DNA of 64,000 bases from Pyrus communis (GCF_963583255.1 NC_084812.1:24614959-24678958); one strand, 5' to 3'; positions 23,652 through 35,600 are shown, counted from the first letter of the stretch. Translations and numbers: made by a program. The notes: generated from the letters alone by a model not told the origin.

Positions 23652-25677
23652 AACAACAAAAATAATTTAAATAGCTCCAAATTAACCTCAGCTGGAATAA
23701 AATAACAGTCAACCAAGAAATGATGGATTTTTGTCCATTGTCATGGGCATCATACATAACATTTTATTCCAGTCAACCAAGAAATGATGGATTTTTGTGT
23801 CATCGGCATAATACATAACACTCTCATGTAATCTGCATGCATGTGACATTGCAACTTTTTTCCAACCCTATCCAAACCCTACTTGGCTTTGTTTGATCCT
23901 TCTGTTTTCCTGTTTTTTCTCTCCAAATGTTTTCACCTTTCAGTCATGAGCTGTTGAGGTTTCATGGATATGAATGATTGTGATGACTCAATTTATTAAC
24001 GTGTGGCCGAGTTTACATATTTGACTAGACTTACTGATAACATTTTCATTTAGGCGCTGAGTTTACACTCGTGACTGATCGCATCACAAGAAATAAAGTA
24101 AAAAGCAAATAGTGCATGTAAGTTTTTTCTGGTCGAAAATATGAGAAAGTGCTTTTTGCCGAACTTAAAATGACAACCCTTAAGATGTATTTTCGAAGTG
24201 TGGTAAAAAATAATGAATCAATTAATTACTCAAAATGTGTTGAATGAAAAAGCTTGTTTATTTATAAGAAAACTGTTGATTAATGGAAGAAAAATCACTA
24301 ACAAAACATGATGGACAAAAAGTTGATCGACCAAAAAAACTCCAACACCTATAAACGGAAATTCATTTTCTTAGTTAGATGTGTGAAGGCTTAAATTTAT
24401 TGTTGCCAAATAAAAGTGCTTTCCGATCCCACTTTACTCCTTAAAATTTATTTTTAACTCAACTTACCTCTTAAATTATATTTTCGTGTTCCACTTTGTC
24501 ACATGTTATTACGTCCGTAAAGTTTTTCATTCAAAATGTTAACGTGGCACATATGGGCCTCATTAATTTGATTATTTGCTCGACAAGTAGGCACCACATG
24601 TCCTAACAAGTGATATTTTAAAACCATTTTAAATAAGAATAATGCTTGTATCCCCCTAGAAAAGAATTTACATGTCCTCTCACTTAAGATTAATGTATTT
24701 TCGATGTATGAACATTATAAGGCATGTAACCATCGGTCTATATAGTATAATCGGAAAACAGGAGAAAATGAATGTGCACATGTTCTTTCCCATAAGAATT
24801 GGGGAAATAGGTTTTCTATGTAATTCCAATCAGTTTAGGTTAAGAGATAAGTTAGTTTTCCCTATTTTAAAAGGATTCAAGAATCTCATCAGTCTATATA
24901 TTAAACTTTTAGGGGGTTGTTTATTCACATGAAGAGTAGAGAGAAAGCAAGATTTTGAGGTTTAGCATAAAGATTTTCATTTAGTTCTTATAATCGAACT
25001 GTTATTCTTTATTGTGCAGGTGATTTCTCAAGGGAGATCACACAAGAGTAGGCAAAGTTCGCCGAACGTCGCCAAGTTCTTTATGTTTGTGTGGCATGGT
25101 TACTTTATTATTCATAAATTCGCATAGTATCATCTTATGAGTTTGTATAACACTAGAGACTATGTTAAACACAATCAACTAAAAAAGGATTAAAATCTAC
25201 CAACACTAATATCATGTATTAGTTGCAAGAAAGAATCTAACGTGAAACACAGTTTTTGTCGGGGTTAAAATGCGGTGCAAAGGTAAAAACAAAATGAAAA
25301 GCCTGCCATCCTTTTTCTTCTTTCGTATGTATTGCACATGTCACATCGTCATGGGCAGCTTACACTTACATAACATGCCCTTCCCATACTCTTGCTGCCA
25401 ACACAATATACTGCAATTATGCAATATGCATGGACCTATTTTTTTATATATTGTGTTTTTTTATAAATTTTGTAAAGACAAATTAATCGAGATTAGCTCT
25501 TTATCAACAGTTATGTGTGAGGCACCAACCCTCTCTCAAAAGAGAAAAGATCATTGCATCCAGAAATCCCTTGCCCGTCCCCCCCTCTACTACATTTTAT
25601 TAAAAACCAATGCATCTAAAAAAAGAATTTATGATTGAATTTCATCATGTATTTTTCTTCGAAAATGATGAATTTGG
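23652..25677. other. Intergenic, no gene seen
   Basis: A direct repeat of about 40 bp occurs at 23709 and 23771 ('gtcaaccaagaaatgatgga'). The frame at 25270-25638 is open for 122 codons but resembles no protein I know. A MITE-like pair of arms ('tgatttacacacta' and 'tagtgtgtatttatca') lies at about 25683-25815. Confidence 0.4.
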
Positions 25678-26183
25678 AGGGGTGATTTACACACTATTTT
25701 TAATGTTTTATACAATTTTTTTTTTTGGTTGTCGGATTAAATAAATCAAACGAAAACAACAAATAAAATTATACAGGGGTGCATGAAAAACTAAAATAGT
25801 GTGTATTTATCATTTCTCTTGTGCAAAAGGGTTGCAACTCAAGTTCTTACGAGTTTACTCCGGTACCCAACGTCGTGTGTTCGATTCCATATCTCTCAAG
25901 ATTGCTTTTTTAAAAACATGATTACGCAGTCGATCGAACTCTAACCCACGTTGGGCGGAAGCAAAAACAACATGGTTTATGGTCATATATTGTCATGTCC
26001 CTAGAAGGAAAATAGCATAAGAATAAGAGCTAGCATAAAAAAACATTGTAACGAAATTGGGTTTCACTACGATTCCAAAGTTCAGGGCTTGCAAGATGCA
26101 ACCAAAATTCAATGTGTTGAATGGGTGTTTGCTGGCGATGAGGGAATTTGCTTTGAACAAAGCATGGCTGATAGGTTTTGTGA

Positions 26184-26402
26184 GGAGGTGGATTCTCTGC
26201 CTTCTCATTTCCATACTTTTCCCATATCTTTTTGTTTGTGTAGTCACGGTTAAGCCATGTCAACATTTTATATTCCTATTACTTTTTGTTTTATTATTTC
26301 TATAAAAAATTAATATAAAATGTTGACGTGCCTTAACCGTGACCACACATTATAGGAGGGCATGAGCAGAGTATGGAAATAGGAGGGCAGACAATCCTAA
26401 TA
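26184..26402. mobile_element. Mutator-like MITE, 'cacggttaag' family, copy 3
   Basis: It has the same palindromic plan as 23147-23370: 'gtcacggttaagccatgtca' in the left arm and 'gacgtgccttaaccgtgacc' in the right arm. The ends are worn and no target duplication is seen. Confidence 0.75.
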
Positions 26403-26776
26403 ATTAGGTATAGCCTTGCATCATTGGAGAGAAAAAAAATATAGCACTAGACAGTTCATTAACAAATTAATATTTTAAAGGGCTAAAAAATGACAGAGGG
26501 ACTACATTTAGCCAAACCATTGGGCTTGTTTGGTTGGCTGATGGGATAAGTGGTGACATATAAAATAGACTTGAGTTCAGTCTATTATTTGTTGTGTCAA
26601 AGTGTGAGATAAACATAATTAGACATGATAGATTCTAAATCCACAACAAAGTGAATTATCTAATTTATCCTCAAACATTAGTTAAAATTCCTATCTTACA
26701 AGTCGTTGTCAATTCAATCATATTCATAGGTCCAATCCCATTCAACCCACCAAACAAGTCCCTGGAGATTGCCTAA

Positions 26777-27583
26777 GAGCATTTCCACTGGAAGCAAAAG
26801 AGCCTGTCACCCATTGGAAAAAAACAAGCTGAGACTCAACCAATCAACTCCAGCCTGTGGAATAGACTGTCACCCAGCCCAAGCTAGTCCACAGGTCGGC
26901 CTAAAATCGACAGAGGAAGGAGACGGCTCATCTGACGCCTTGCTAACGTCATGGCTACAGTCTCTCTCATTTGGAACCCCATCCGACTCCTGGAACCCCA
27001 TCCCGATCCCTGGAACACCATCAACCCCCTTCCCCTGATAAATCCATATATTCAACACCATGTCCCCCTTCCAAATCGTGATCTTCCTGCAACTCGGATC
27101 GTCGTTGATCGGTTGATTAACTCGGATCTTCTTGCAACTGGAATTTTTTTTTTTTTCCGTTTTGTATATTTTCGATGAATTTTTGAATATGTAGGTGTTG
27201 ATTTTTGGGGGTTTACGGTGTGCGCAGGTCCAGGATGGTGGGTGTCCATGTTCAGAATAGGGTAAATTCGATGACGTGGTGTATAGAGAGGAGAAAAAAA
27301 AGGAAGAAGAAGAAGAAGATGGTGTACAAAGAGAAGAAAAAACTGGGAAAACTGGGAAGAATAAGAAGAAAAAGAAGAAGAAGACGGGAGTAGGGGAGTC
27401 AGAGAAAAGAAGTCAAAAATTAAAAAACCAAATTATTATTTTATAATAAAAATTAATAATATTTTAATAAAATTGACTAGGCTATTTTTTGTTAGGGGTG
27501 GAGATGCTTTGGTCTATTATTGTTTATTTAAGTGGATAAATGAGCTGGGTGCTGGTGCAAAGTCTTTAGGGGTGAAATTGCTC
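26777..27583. mobile_element. PIF/Harbinger-like non-autonomous element, 0.8 kb
   Basis: The ends are imperfect inverted repeats (gagcatttccac at the left, gtgaaattgctc at the right) flanked by 'taa' on each side (26774-26776, 27584-27586). A 3-bp TAA/TTA duplication is typical of PIF/Harbinger. The centre is purine-rich and low in complexity (about 27280-27400). No transposase frame was found. Confidence 0.55.
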
Positions 27584-27863
27584 TAATAGAACCCTAGAAA
27601 GTTGTTTGTGTGACAAGCGTAACACAAAACCCAACTCTATCAAGTCCTTATATCTCAATTCATACACTATATGAAGCCTATGCCAACTACTCTTAAATAA
27701 GCCCTAATCCGATGCAAAAACATCTAAATCCCAAAATCTCCATGAAAAAAAACCTTAAAAAATTTCACACTTTGTCCAAGATCTCGTTGCCATCGATATG
27801 ACGCCGTAAACATCCAAATTGGATGCTCAAACACAGATTTTGGTTGACTGCAAAAATATCACT

Positions 27864-28181
27864 GTTCTAAAAATTCCCGCCTAGACACTAGACGGTTGGT
27901 CACCGTCCTGATTAATGCCTAAGCGTTTGAAAATTAAGAAATAACGCCTAGACCGCCTAGACACCTACCTGTTGAGGTGCCCACCTAGACCGCCTAGACA
28001 CCTGCCTAGGTTGCGACTCACTTAGACAGAAAATAAATAACTTTCATTTTGCATTTTATTTTTTTCAATAAATTGTAAGAGATTTGTTGAATATGAATAC
28101 ACATTATATGCATGTTCCCCATATTCATTATGTTCCAATACTTCCTAATATATATGTCATTCTATTTTGTAATTTGTAATG

Positions 28182-28225
<44 letters not shown>

Positions 28226-28362
28226 GTATAAACAGGCACATATGTACAAGAAATATTATAAATTTACTTAAATCCATCTAGGCACCTGCCTAGGCCCCTC
28301 CTAACCGTTTAGGCATTAGGCCCTAACTCGCCGCCCGACTAGCGCCTAGCGTTTTTTAGAAC
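27864..28362. mobile_element. Inverted-repeat element with 'gttctaaaaa' ends
   Basis: The left end 'gttctaaaaattcccgccta' and the right end 'cgcctagcgttttttagaac' are inverted copies. Short motifs 'cgcctagacacc' and 'ggcacctgcctagg' repeat through both halves. A TA run of about 38 bp (28185-28222) sits in the centre. No coding frame; the superfamily is not assigned. Confidence 0.6.
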
Positions 28363-28456
28363 CTTGAAAAATACATATATATTGACCACAAATGAAAATG
28401 TCTCTTCAACCTCATTTCACAACCAATAAATTTAAGCTGGACTTCCCTTAAAAAAT

Positions 28457-28612
28457 AAGGAAAACTAATAAAAAAATGCTTGAAAACTTTGAGTTTTAAT
28501 AACAAGGACAAAATAAAAGGCAAAATAAATAATACCAGGATTGACTTTTTAGTGTAAAAATATGGTTTTTCGTTACAGTGAACAGTAACGTGTGTTTTTC
28601 GTTAAAACTCCC
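28457..28612. mobile_element. hAT-like MITE, 155-bp family, copy 3
   Basis: A 156-bp element with a perfect 8-bp duplication 'taaaaaat' (28449-28456, 28613-28620). It is homologous end to end with 1953-2106 and 11980-12134. Confidence 0.85.
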
Positions 28613-28620
28613 TAAAAAAT

Positions 28621-29766
28621 ATACTCCACAGGGCAGTATCTATAAACGATACAGGATTGCCTACCGGCATTTACAAATCATTCCGCTATTTAACTACAGT
28701 CAGTTTCACAAATTTACTATAACATACAGAAAATGATGTCCGCAACCCTGTGACGCGGCCCTTGTTCAGTCTTTCGATCCAATAGATGTTCGCGAGAGAA
28801 TGCCTATGCTGTCCATGTATCAGTACTAACACACCTGGATTCGCAAATTGCAAACATACCATTAACAGTTTAGAAATATAAGACAAGAAGTTATAGGTTT
28901 TCAATTTTCTCAACCCAAAACCAACAAACTAAGCCACCACAACCTGGTAAAAATCCGGTCAGACTGCGCTCGCAAATTTTCATTTGAACATATCTATTTA
29001 TGAACGAGAATAGCTTGTCCAGGAAAATTTACTGGAGTTCTTTTGAAGATTATATATGGAAAATAACACATGGAAGAAAACGTACCTAGGTAACCGTCAA
29101 CTTGACATTAGCAACCTCATAGGAAAGGGACAGTTCACAAGGCACAAAAATCTACAAAGAAAAGAAACAGGTGGTAGAAAGAAATTAAATTCTTGTTTTG
29201 CCCAGGCTCATACGAAGCAGAGTCCATTATAGTCAAGTACATAGTATTGCTGCAAAATGATAGAATGTTTCTGCATAGCACTGTAAAGCAAATAAATAAA
29301 TTTGTCCGTCTAACAAGAAATGATAAATTGAATTATCAGCTGTTTAATCATCTCTACAGAAACTATCTACACTCAAAATTTTCCCTAAAGCAGCCTCCCC
29401 TACAAAAAATCACTTTGAAAGCGGTTTATAAAGCCAAATCTTCCCTAAAGTATCTACTCACTTCATTCTTCTAACTATAATAGGATGAACGACGTAAACT
29501 ACAACCAACTCCACTATAAAGATAGTTCCTTTCAGCACACAAAACAAGTACCAGTTCATGGTTTGATACTTGTGTGGTATGTAGTGCATTGGGGTACAGT
29601 ATGTTGGATAAAGAAGCGGAAGAAAAAACGGTCAGTAAACTGTAAACTGGAAAAAAAAAAAATATCATGTTGAACAAATAAAAAAAAAAAAAAAAAAAAA
29701 AAAATCATGTTGGACCAATAGCTGTGAAAAAGGTGGAAATACTAATTAAAGAATGTCGATACAACC
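28621..29766. other. Region downstream of the EDR2-like gene
   Basis: No gene is recognised. It includes an A-run of about 25 bases at 29679-29703. The part nearest 29767 is probably 3' untranslated sequence of the EDR2-like gene. Confidence 0.4.
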
Positions 29767-32031
29767 TTAAACTTCCAAATGAACGGCAGAGTCAAGCTTC
29801 AATCGATTTAGTCGAACAGTCCCCAAAATGTACTCAGGCAACTCTGCGTGCTCCTTTGCCTCTATTAAAATTGCGAGGTCAACCACTATGCTCGTGACAT
29901 ATCCGAGGACAAGTCCGATGATACTCCTTGCCACAGATGATGATCCAATATCTACATCAATCTCTAGGAAATTGTCTTGTCTGAGATAATTGCAGGATAC
30001 AGCTTTCCCCAGTAGGCAAGCTTTAGTTCCAACAGCGCGCTTAACCATCCAATATCCTTCGGCAATACTTGGAATTAACTTTAATCTTGCATTGCGAAAC
30101 ATGTCACTCCCATCCACAAACTTAGCAAACAAAGAATTTGGATTCGGAGGTCTGTCAGCAGCATAGTAAAGTACCAAACTATAATTTGGTTTAGATGGAA
30201 CCTGGAGATTAAAGACTAGTACAAATGGAAGCTTCTTTCCGGCTTCTGACTGGACAAGGCATCTGGGATGCAGTGCGAACCTATCTATGCTTTTATCAAC
30301 TTTGAACCAATCTACCGCTATGAGCTTGAGAAGGGGATCTCCTCCCATTACCTTAGAATTGTCCTCCAGGTAGTTCTTTCCTCTGATCATAAATCCCTCG
30401 CCACTTGGAGATGTCCAACAGTTTGTGACGGTCTCATCCTTCCCTTTGGACAAGGAACCATGAAACTGGATTGGATCAATAATGATTGCAGGCACTCTGG
30501 AATCCAATTCTTTATTAGCATCTGCAGCTTGAGCTCGCTTCAAAGCTAAGCTAGCGATGGCCCATGCAACATTCTTCAGTCTCACTTTTGCTTCCTTACT
30601 GTTAAGTTCATCACTGTCACTCTCTTCATCAGAAGATGAAGAGCCTGAAATTGCATCATAAAACTCATCATGCACTGCCTCAGCCTCATATTCAGCATTG
30701 GAAATGGAAGCTTCAGCTGCCTTCGATTGGATAACTGAAGCGGAAGATTTGAATATTAGTGCAGGATTTGATGCAATATAATCCTTCAGACCTGCAACTT
30801 GGCACAACAATGCATAAGGTACACCCTTTTCGAACTTCGAGTATTGATTTTTCTTCCATTTCCACCAGCCCACAGAATGTATCTCCACCGTTTGCGTCAC
30901 AAGACATCGTGGAGTATTTGAACCCATGGATGTTTTCAGATCTCTAATCTCCCAACTAGATGGATTTATTTTTGTACGATGATACCCGGACCTCTGAGGC
31001 TTTTTCTTATGGACAGCTGGAAATTGCAAGATGGTGTATGTTCCATCCTGTCCACGGAACCATTGCCTAGAGAAGAGAAAATCTTTCTTGGAACGCCACC
31101 GAGAAAGATACATAGGATCAAAAGTCCCGTAGACAACATCAAAGTATCCATCATAAGAATCTATCAGCTCTAAGTTAGCTGTCAGCATATCCCACTCATA
31201 TCTCTGGTGTCGGTCGAGGTTTAAAATCACTTCAAAAGCAGTATCTGCACTTGCTTCAATAACGCCAACAGACTTGACGATAACGCCTTTTCCGCTCTCA
31301 GTGTTAGCAACATCTTGAAATATTCGAACACCATTAACTGTTCGCACACATTTCCATACATAAGCCTCAACTGCATCTCCAAAATCTGTTCGAAAGTACC
31401 CCTCTGTGTTAATATCTCCACCCATGCTTGAGGATTGACGCAAGAGCATCTCCGGGCCTTGCCCAATTTTTATAAGCCTTTTCAATCCATGTGCATAGTG
31501 CCTTACTCTAGGTCGATGACCTTCAAGATCGATCTCCTCTTCCATGTTCAGCTTCTTTCTGGCACTAGCCCCTCTTGAAAGCTCATACTCAGCCTGTTGC
31601 TTGGCTTGATCAAATGCCTCCATCCATTTCTGTGCTTCTCCCGCACTAGCACAAGCAATTTCTCCCTTTTTGGTTTCATCCAAACGATTGTAAAACCGTA
31701 GAACATATATATCCCCACCCTTACCTCCATGATTAACCTTTCTGCGCCCCAGCTCCTCCACCATCAGTGTAGGCCCAACAGCACCCCTCCGAATGGGTCT
31801 AATACCGGGGTTCTCATGAGGATCGCGCTTATACATCTCGACATACTTTCCCCTAATGAAGAGAAACCTAAGGTGACAATACTCATGCCCTACCGTATTC
31901 ACACCCAGATGATACACCCACCCAAAATACTCAAACATCCCTCCTCCTCCAACTCCACTTCTGGAGCTGGAGCTGTGCTCCGATCCATCAGACCGCTCAC
32001 TCCCCACCTTATTAAACGGCGATGAGTCCAT
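29767..32031 (-). CDS. EDR2L: EDR2-like PH/START/DUF1336 protein
   Basis: One uninterrupted frame of 754 residues starts at ATG 32031 (MDSSPFNKVGSERSD). In order: a serine/glycine-rich start; a PH domain (about 33-150, 'FEYFGWVYHLG'...'WMEAFDQAKQQ'); a START lipid-binding domain (about 215-420); an acidic serine stretch ('SGSSSSDEESDSDE'); and the C-terminal DUF1336/EDR2_C domain (about 525-745, 'CWTSPSGEGFMIRGKNYL' onward). This is the architecture of ENHANCED DISEASE RESISTANCE 2, a lipid-binding negative regulator of powdery-mildew resistance and cell death in Arabidopsis; whether this paralogue does the same is inference. As I recall, relatives have about 20 introns; here the coding part has none. 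The ATG directly follows an acceptor ('ctctgcag'), and a perfect donor lies at 32391, so a 5' intron is likely. It faces LON1 with a very short shared upstream region. Confidence 0.9.
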   Translation of the reverse strand: MDSSPFNKVGSERSDGSEHSSSSRSGVGGGGMFEYFGWVYHLGVNTVGHEYCHLRFLFIRGKYVEMYKRDPHENPGIRPIRRGAVGPTLMVEELGRRKVNHGGKGGDIYVLRFYNRLDETKKGEIACASAGEAQKWMEAFDQAKQQAEYELSRGASARKKLNMEEEIDLEGHRPRVRHYAHGLKRLIKIGQGPEMLLRQSSSMGGDINTEGYFRTDFGDAVEAYVWKCVRTVNGVRIFQDVANTESGKGVIVKSVGVIEASADTAFEVILNLDRHQRYEWDMLTANLELIDSYDGYFDVVYGTFDPMYLSRWRSKKDFLFSRQWFRGQDGTYTILQFPAVHKKKPQRSGYHRTKINPSSWEIRDLKTSMGSNTPRCLVTQTVEIHSVGWWKWKKNQYSKFEKGVPYALLCQVAGLKDYIASNPALIFKSSASVIQSKAAEASISNAEYEAEAVHDEFYDAISGSSSSDEESDSDELNSKEAKVRLKNVAWAIASLALKRAQAADANKELDSRVPAIIIDPIQFHGSLSKGKDETVTNCWTSPSGEGFMIRGKNYLEDNSKVMGGDPLLKLIAVDWFKVDKSIDRFALHPRCLVQSEAGKKLPFVLVFNLQVPSKPNYSLVLYYAADRPPNPNSLFAKFVDGSDMFRNARLKLIPSIAEGYWMVKRAVGTKACLLGKAVSCNYLRQDNFLEIDVDIGSSSVARSIIGLVLGYVTSIVVDLAILIEAKEHAELPEYILGTVRLNRLKLDSAVHLEV

Positions 32032-32059
32032 CTGCAGAGTTAAAATGTTCTCATTTGCA

Positions 32060-32476
32060 GCTAAATAATCATAAACCGCAAAATTAAGTAGCAAAATTGG
32101 AGAAATAAGCAGGATTATTATGATTATCCGGAGCTAAACAATCATCTGCAAACCATAACTCCAATCAAATAAACATAATCCAATCCGACTCTACCATAAC
32201 CGAACCCACATTTCAACATTTGCAGTTCAATAACAATGAAAACGATCAAAGAAAACAAGTTTCAAGAGAAAATTAGACGCGGCAATCATGAACAAAGTTC
32301 AAATCATATTTCCTTTTTCCCACCGAGAAAACAAAATCCAAATTTTCTGAGCAACCAAACAGAAAGTAGTATCCATCGAAACGTGACGTACCTGATCTCC
32401 GTGGCTTCCTCTGCCTACAGCTCAAAGGAGTTGATGATACAGAAACTGGGACAACTGGAACCACACATACCGACAT
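32060..32476 (-). other. Possible 5' exon and intron of the EDR2-like gene
   Basis: On the minus strand an ATG at 32476 opens 28 codons (MSVCVVPVVPVSVSSTPLSC, then QRKPRRS) up to a strong donor 'cag|gtacgt' (exon end 32392). Two acceptors follow, 29 nt apart. 'gattatttag' would start the next exon at 32060 and join in frame to the 754-residue protein, giving about 792 residues with a basic, serine-rich, acid-free start that resembles a plastid transit peptide. 'aactctgcag' would start it at 32031; the 28 codons then run out of frame and stop after six more, as an overlapping upstream frame. Which is used cannot be told from sequence alone. Confidence 0.45.
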
Positions 32477-32673
32477 GGCCACTTTTTGTACTACCGTTTT
32501 GTCTTCGTGTAATTCCCTTAAATACTAGGGGTAATTCCGTCAAAACATTCAAATATTTTTTAGGGGCAGATCTGAAAGGAAGAAAAACAAGGGTTTATGT
32601 GGGGCTTTGAATTTCAAGTTCCACAGTAATGGCGGTTTCGAGGAATTGAAGTTCCGATCGCTGCAACGATCAA
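32477..32673. promoter_or_regulatory. Compact bidirectional promoter, EDR2-like / LON1
   Basis: The two head-to-head genes have only about 200 bp between their most upstream plausible ATGs (32476 minus, 32674 plus). No TATA box is obvious. On the LON side two tiny upstream frames precede the main start: ATG 32597 (10 codons) and ATG 32629 (6 codons, ending TGA). They could damp translation if transcription starts upstream of them. Confidence 0.5.
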
Positions 32674-35600
32674 ATGCTGAAGCTTTTGTCGTCTTCCTCG
32701 TCATGCCTCCAAGGACGGCTCCACAGTCTCCGCTCCTGGCCGTCCGCTGAGCTGGGGTCGCCGGTTCTCCGAGTTCTCGGCTCGCTCGCCGGATTGACTC
32801 GCCCTAGCTCGGCTTGCCGAGCGTTTTATAGTTCGGACTCTGGCGACGGTTCTGACCAAGTGGTGGAAGTTGAGTTCATGGTGGCGGGGACCGAGGCCGA
32901 GTCTTCCTCAGCCATTGTGTCCACGAATCCCCGGCCCGAAGATTATCTTACGGTTTGTCGGCTCTGGAACTTTCGTTTTGCTTACTGGTCTGTTTGGATT
33001 CCGAGAAAATGTTGTAATATATGAGAAAATGTTTGAACTTTTTGTTAAAGTTTTAATTTTTTTTTTCTTCTCAATTTTCTGTGAGGCAGGTTATAGCTTT
33101 GCCATTGCCGCATAGACCGCTGTTTCCGGGGTTTTACATGCCAATTTATGTGAAGGTACATGAGATTATTGATTGCTATGATCGAATTTCTTTCTGGTTC
33201 GCACTTTTGCTAAATAATGTGTTGAATTTTAATATAGGATCCTAAACTGTTAGCAGCATTGCAAGAAAGCCGAAAGCGGCAAGCTCCATATGCCGGCGCT
33301 TTCCTTCTCAAGGATAAGCCGGGGACCGATCCCAGTTTGGTATCAGGTTCCGAGACAGATAAAAACATACATGAATTGAAAGGGAAGGAGTTGTTTAATC
33401 GACTACATGAAGTTGGCACACTTGCGCAGGTATTTAACTATGCTTTTGAGTTTCGTGTGTCCTTAATTTTGTGGAATAACTTGATATGCTTCGGCTAGAG
33501 CTTCCTTTTGGTTTTTGATGTTGTAGTTGGTTGTATTCTCGTATATCAGATTTCAAGCATCCAAGGAGACCAAGTGGTCCTTATTGGTCATAGGCGACTT
33601 CGAATTACAGAGATGGTGAATGGATTCCTAATACAAAGTAGTATCATATTTTATTTTATTTTATTTTTGAGATAAAGATTGTTAAACTGAGGAAAGTTAT
33701 GATTTCTCTACAGGTTGATGAAGAACCCCTGACTGTAAAAGTTGACCATCTGAAGGTATGTTTCTTTTATTTTGTCACATATATCAAATATTAATTGTTG
33801 GAGGTTCCACATTTATGATAGATTTTGTTTCGTTTTTCTTTCTCTCTTTTCCTGACTAGGTTATACTTGTTGTGCTAGGATAGCACCAAACCTTTGCCAA
33901 ACCAACTCAAGCTAACCCACAAGAAATATATCAAATGGAATGCAAGAACAAAATATAAAAGACACCAAGATTTTAGCGAGGTTCCTCAACAGTCAGTGTA
34001 ATTGGAGTACGTCCTCGGAGAAGTAGGAGCTCATCCAATAATCCACTATCAACCAAATGGGAGTTTACAAAGTGTTGGCAAGCTCACAACCCAAAAACCC
34101 AATACACCCAATAGCTCTCACACACCAAAGAAACAAATAGAGAAGGAAATATAATGAATAATTTCGTCTCTAACCAAAGAGAGGAGCACTTTCTTCTTCT
34201 CTTCAAAGAGGGGCTGCGGCACCTCTATTTCTTCTTCTCTGTTTTTCTGGTGCACACCTCTGCCCTCTGCCCTCTCTCCAAAAGTACAAGCACTTGTCAA
34301 GTTGCAAAAGAAGAAGCCGAATAAACCCAATTCCATCTGCCTTTGAAAAACAGCCAAAAGAAAAAAGGAATCTTAGCCTTCCTTTTTTTTCCTTCCCCGA
34401 GCAAACATCATCATTGCTAACAAACATCATCATTGCTGCCTTTTACTATTAGCTGAAAGTAGATGCAATTTGGCCACATATTCAACAATACTTTATATTG
34501 CAGGATAAACCATATAACAAGGATGATGATGTCATAAAAGCAACATCGTTTGAGGTTATATCAACCTTAAGAGATGTTCTCAAGATTAGTTCCCTTTGGA
34601 GAGATCATGTTCAGACATACACTCAGGTTTATTCTGTTTCTTTTTATGATGTTTGGATATCTTGTGATCTTTGTTTTTGTCTGATTATTGCTTCATGACC
34701 GATTTATTTTCTTGTAACTTCTTCGAACTTCTTGTACCTTCTTCTTGGTTTTGCCCTTATTCATAAACGAGTTGATGAAGTAACTAATTCGTGATTCATT
34801 TTTTACGGAAATGATTGACTGAGTGAGTGGTTTATATAAGTATCTTTATGTGTTGATGTATTACAATCATTCGAATTTGCAATTTGTTCACGTTAAAATT
34901 TTTATTGGAATCTCGCAGCATATAGGTGACTTTAATTTTCCAAGGTTAGCAGATTTTGGAGCAGCAATATCTGGTGCAAACAAATTGCAAAGTCAAGAAG
35001 TGCTTGAAGAGCTAGATGTGAGTATCACTAATTTTACATATGGTACGGCGGATAGTAATTAGGGAGCTCAGGAAGAATTGCTCAGATACCAGTAAGTGAG
35101 GCTTTTTTAGGTCGTGTTATAAATGCACCTGTCCAGGGTTGAGCCCTGGGATTTCCCTCCGCTTCAATTGGTATTTTTTCACGAAAAGCAAACATGAGAT
35201 AACAAATCTAGTCTTTCACTAAGATTTCGAATAGCTGTCCCGAATTCAAGTTGATTCTTTTTTATATAAACCTGTTTATTCATCTTTACAAAATTTGAAT
35301 TTATTTAATTCATTTGTTAACAGCATTTCTAATATATAAAATATAAAATAATAAATATCTATATATAATAAATATATTTTATATTCTAATATATTCTAAA
35401 GATTTTAGTCTATATAAAGATATTATTAATTCAAAAATTATTTAATAAATTCAAAAATTTAATTTTAAATTTTTAAAAATGTAATTCTTTTAGAATGGGA
35501 GTGGGATAATAATTCCATATTGATCCGAACCAATCCATACGCTCCCATTTTTAATAAGATTCCGGCTAAAGGCATACAAGTACTGTAATGTGCATCTCCA

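Noticed and set aside
25270..25638. 122-codon frame as a gene
   Set aside because: Composition is unlike protein, and no homologue or intron partner is recognised.
29679..29703. A-tract beyond the EDR2-like gene as a retrocopy poly-A tail
   Set aside because: It is poly-A on the plus strand, whereas a tail of this minus-strand gene would appear as poly-T.
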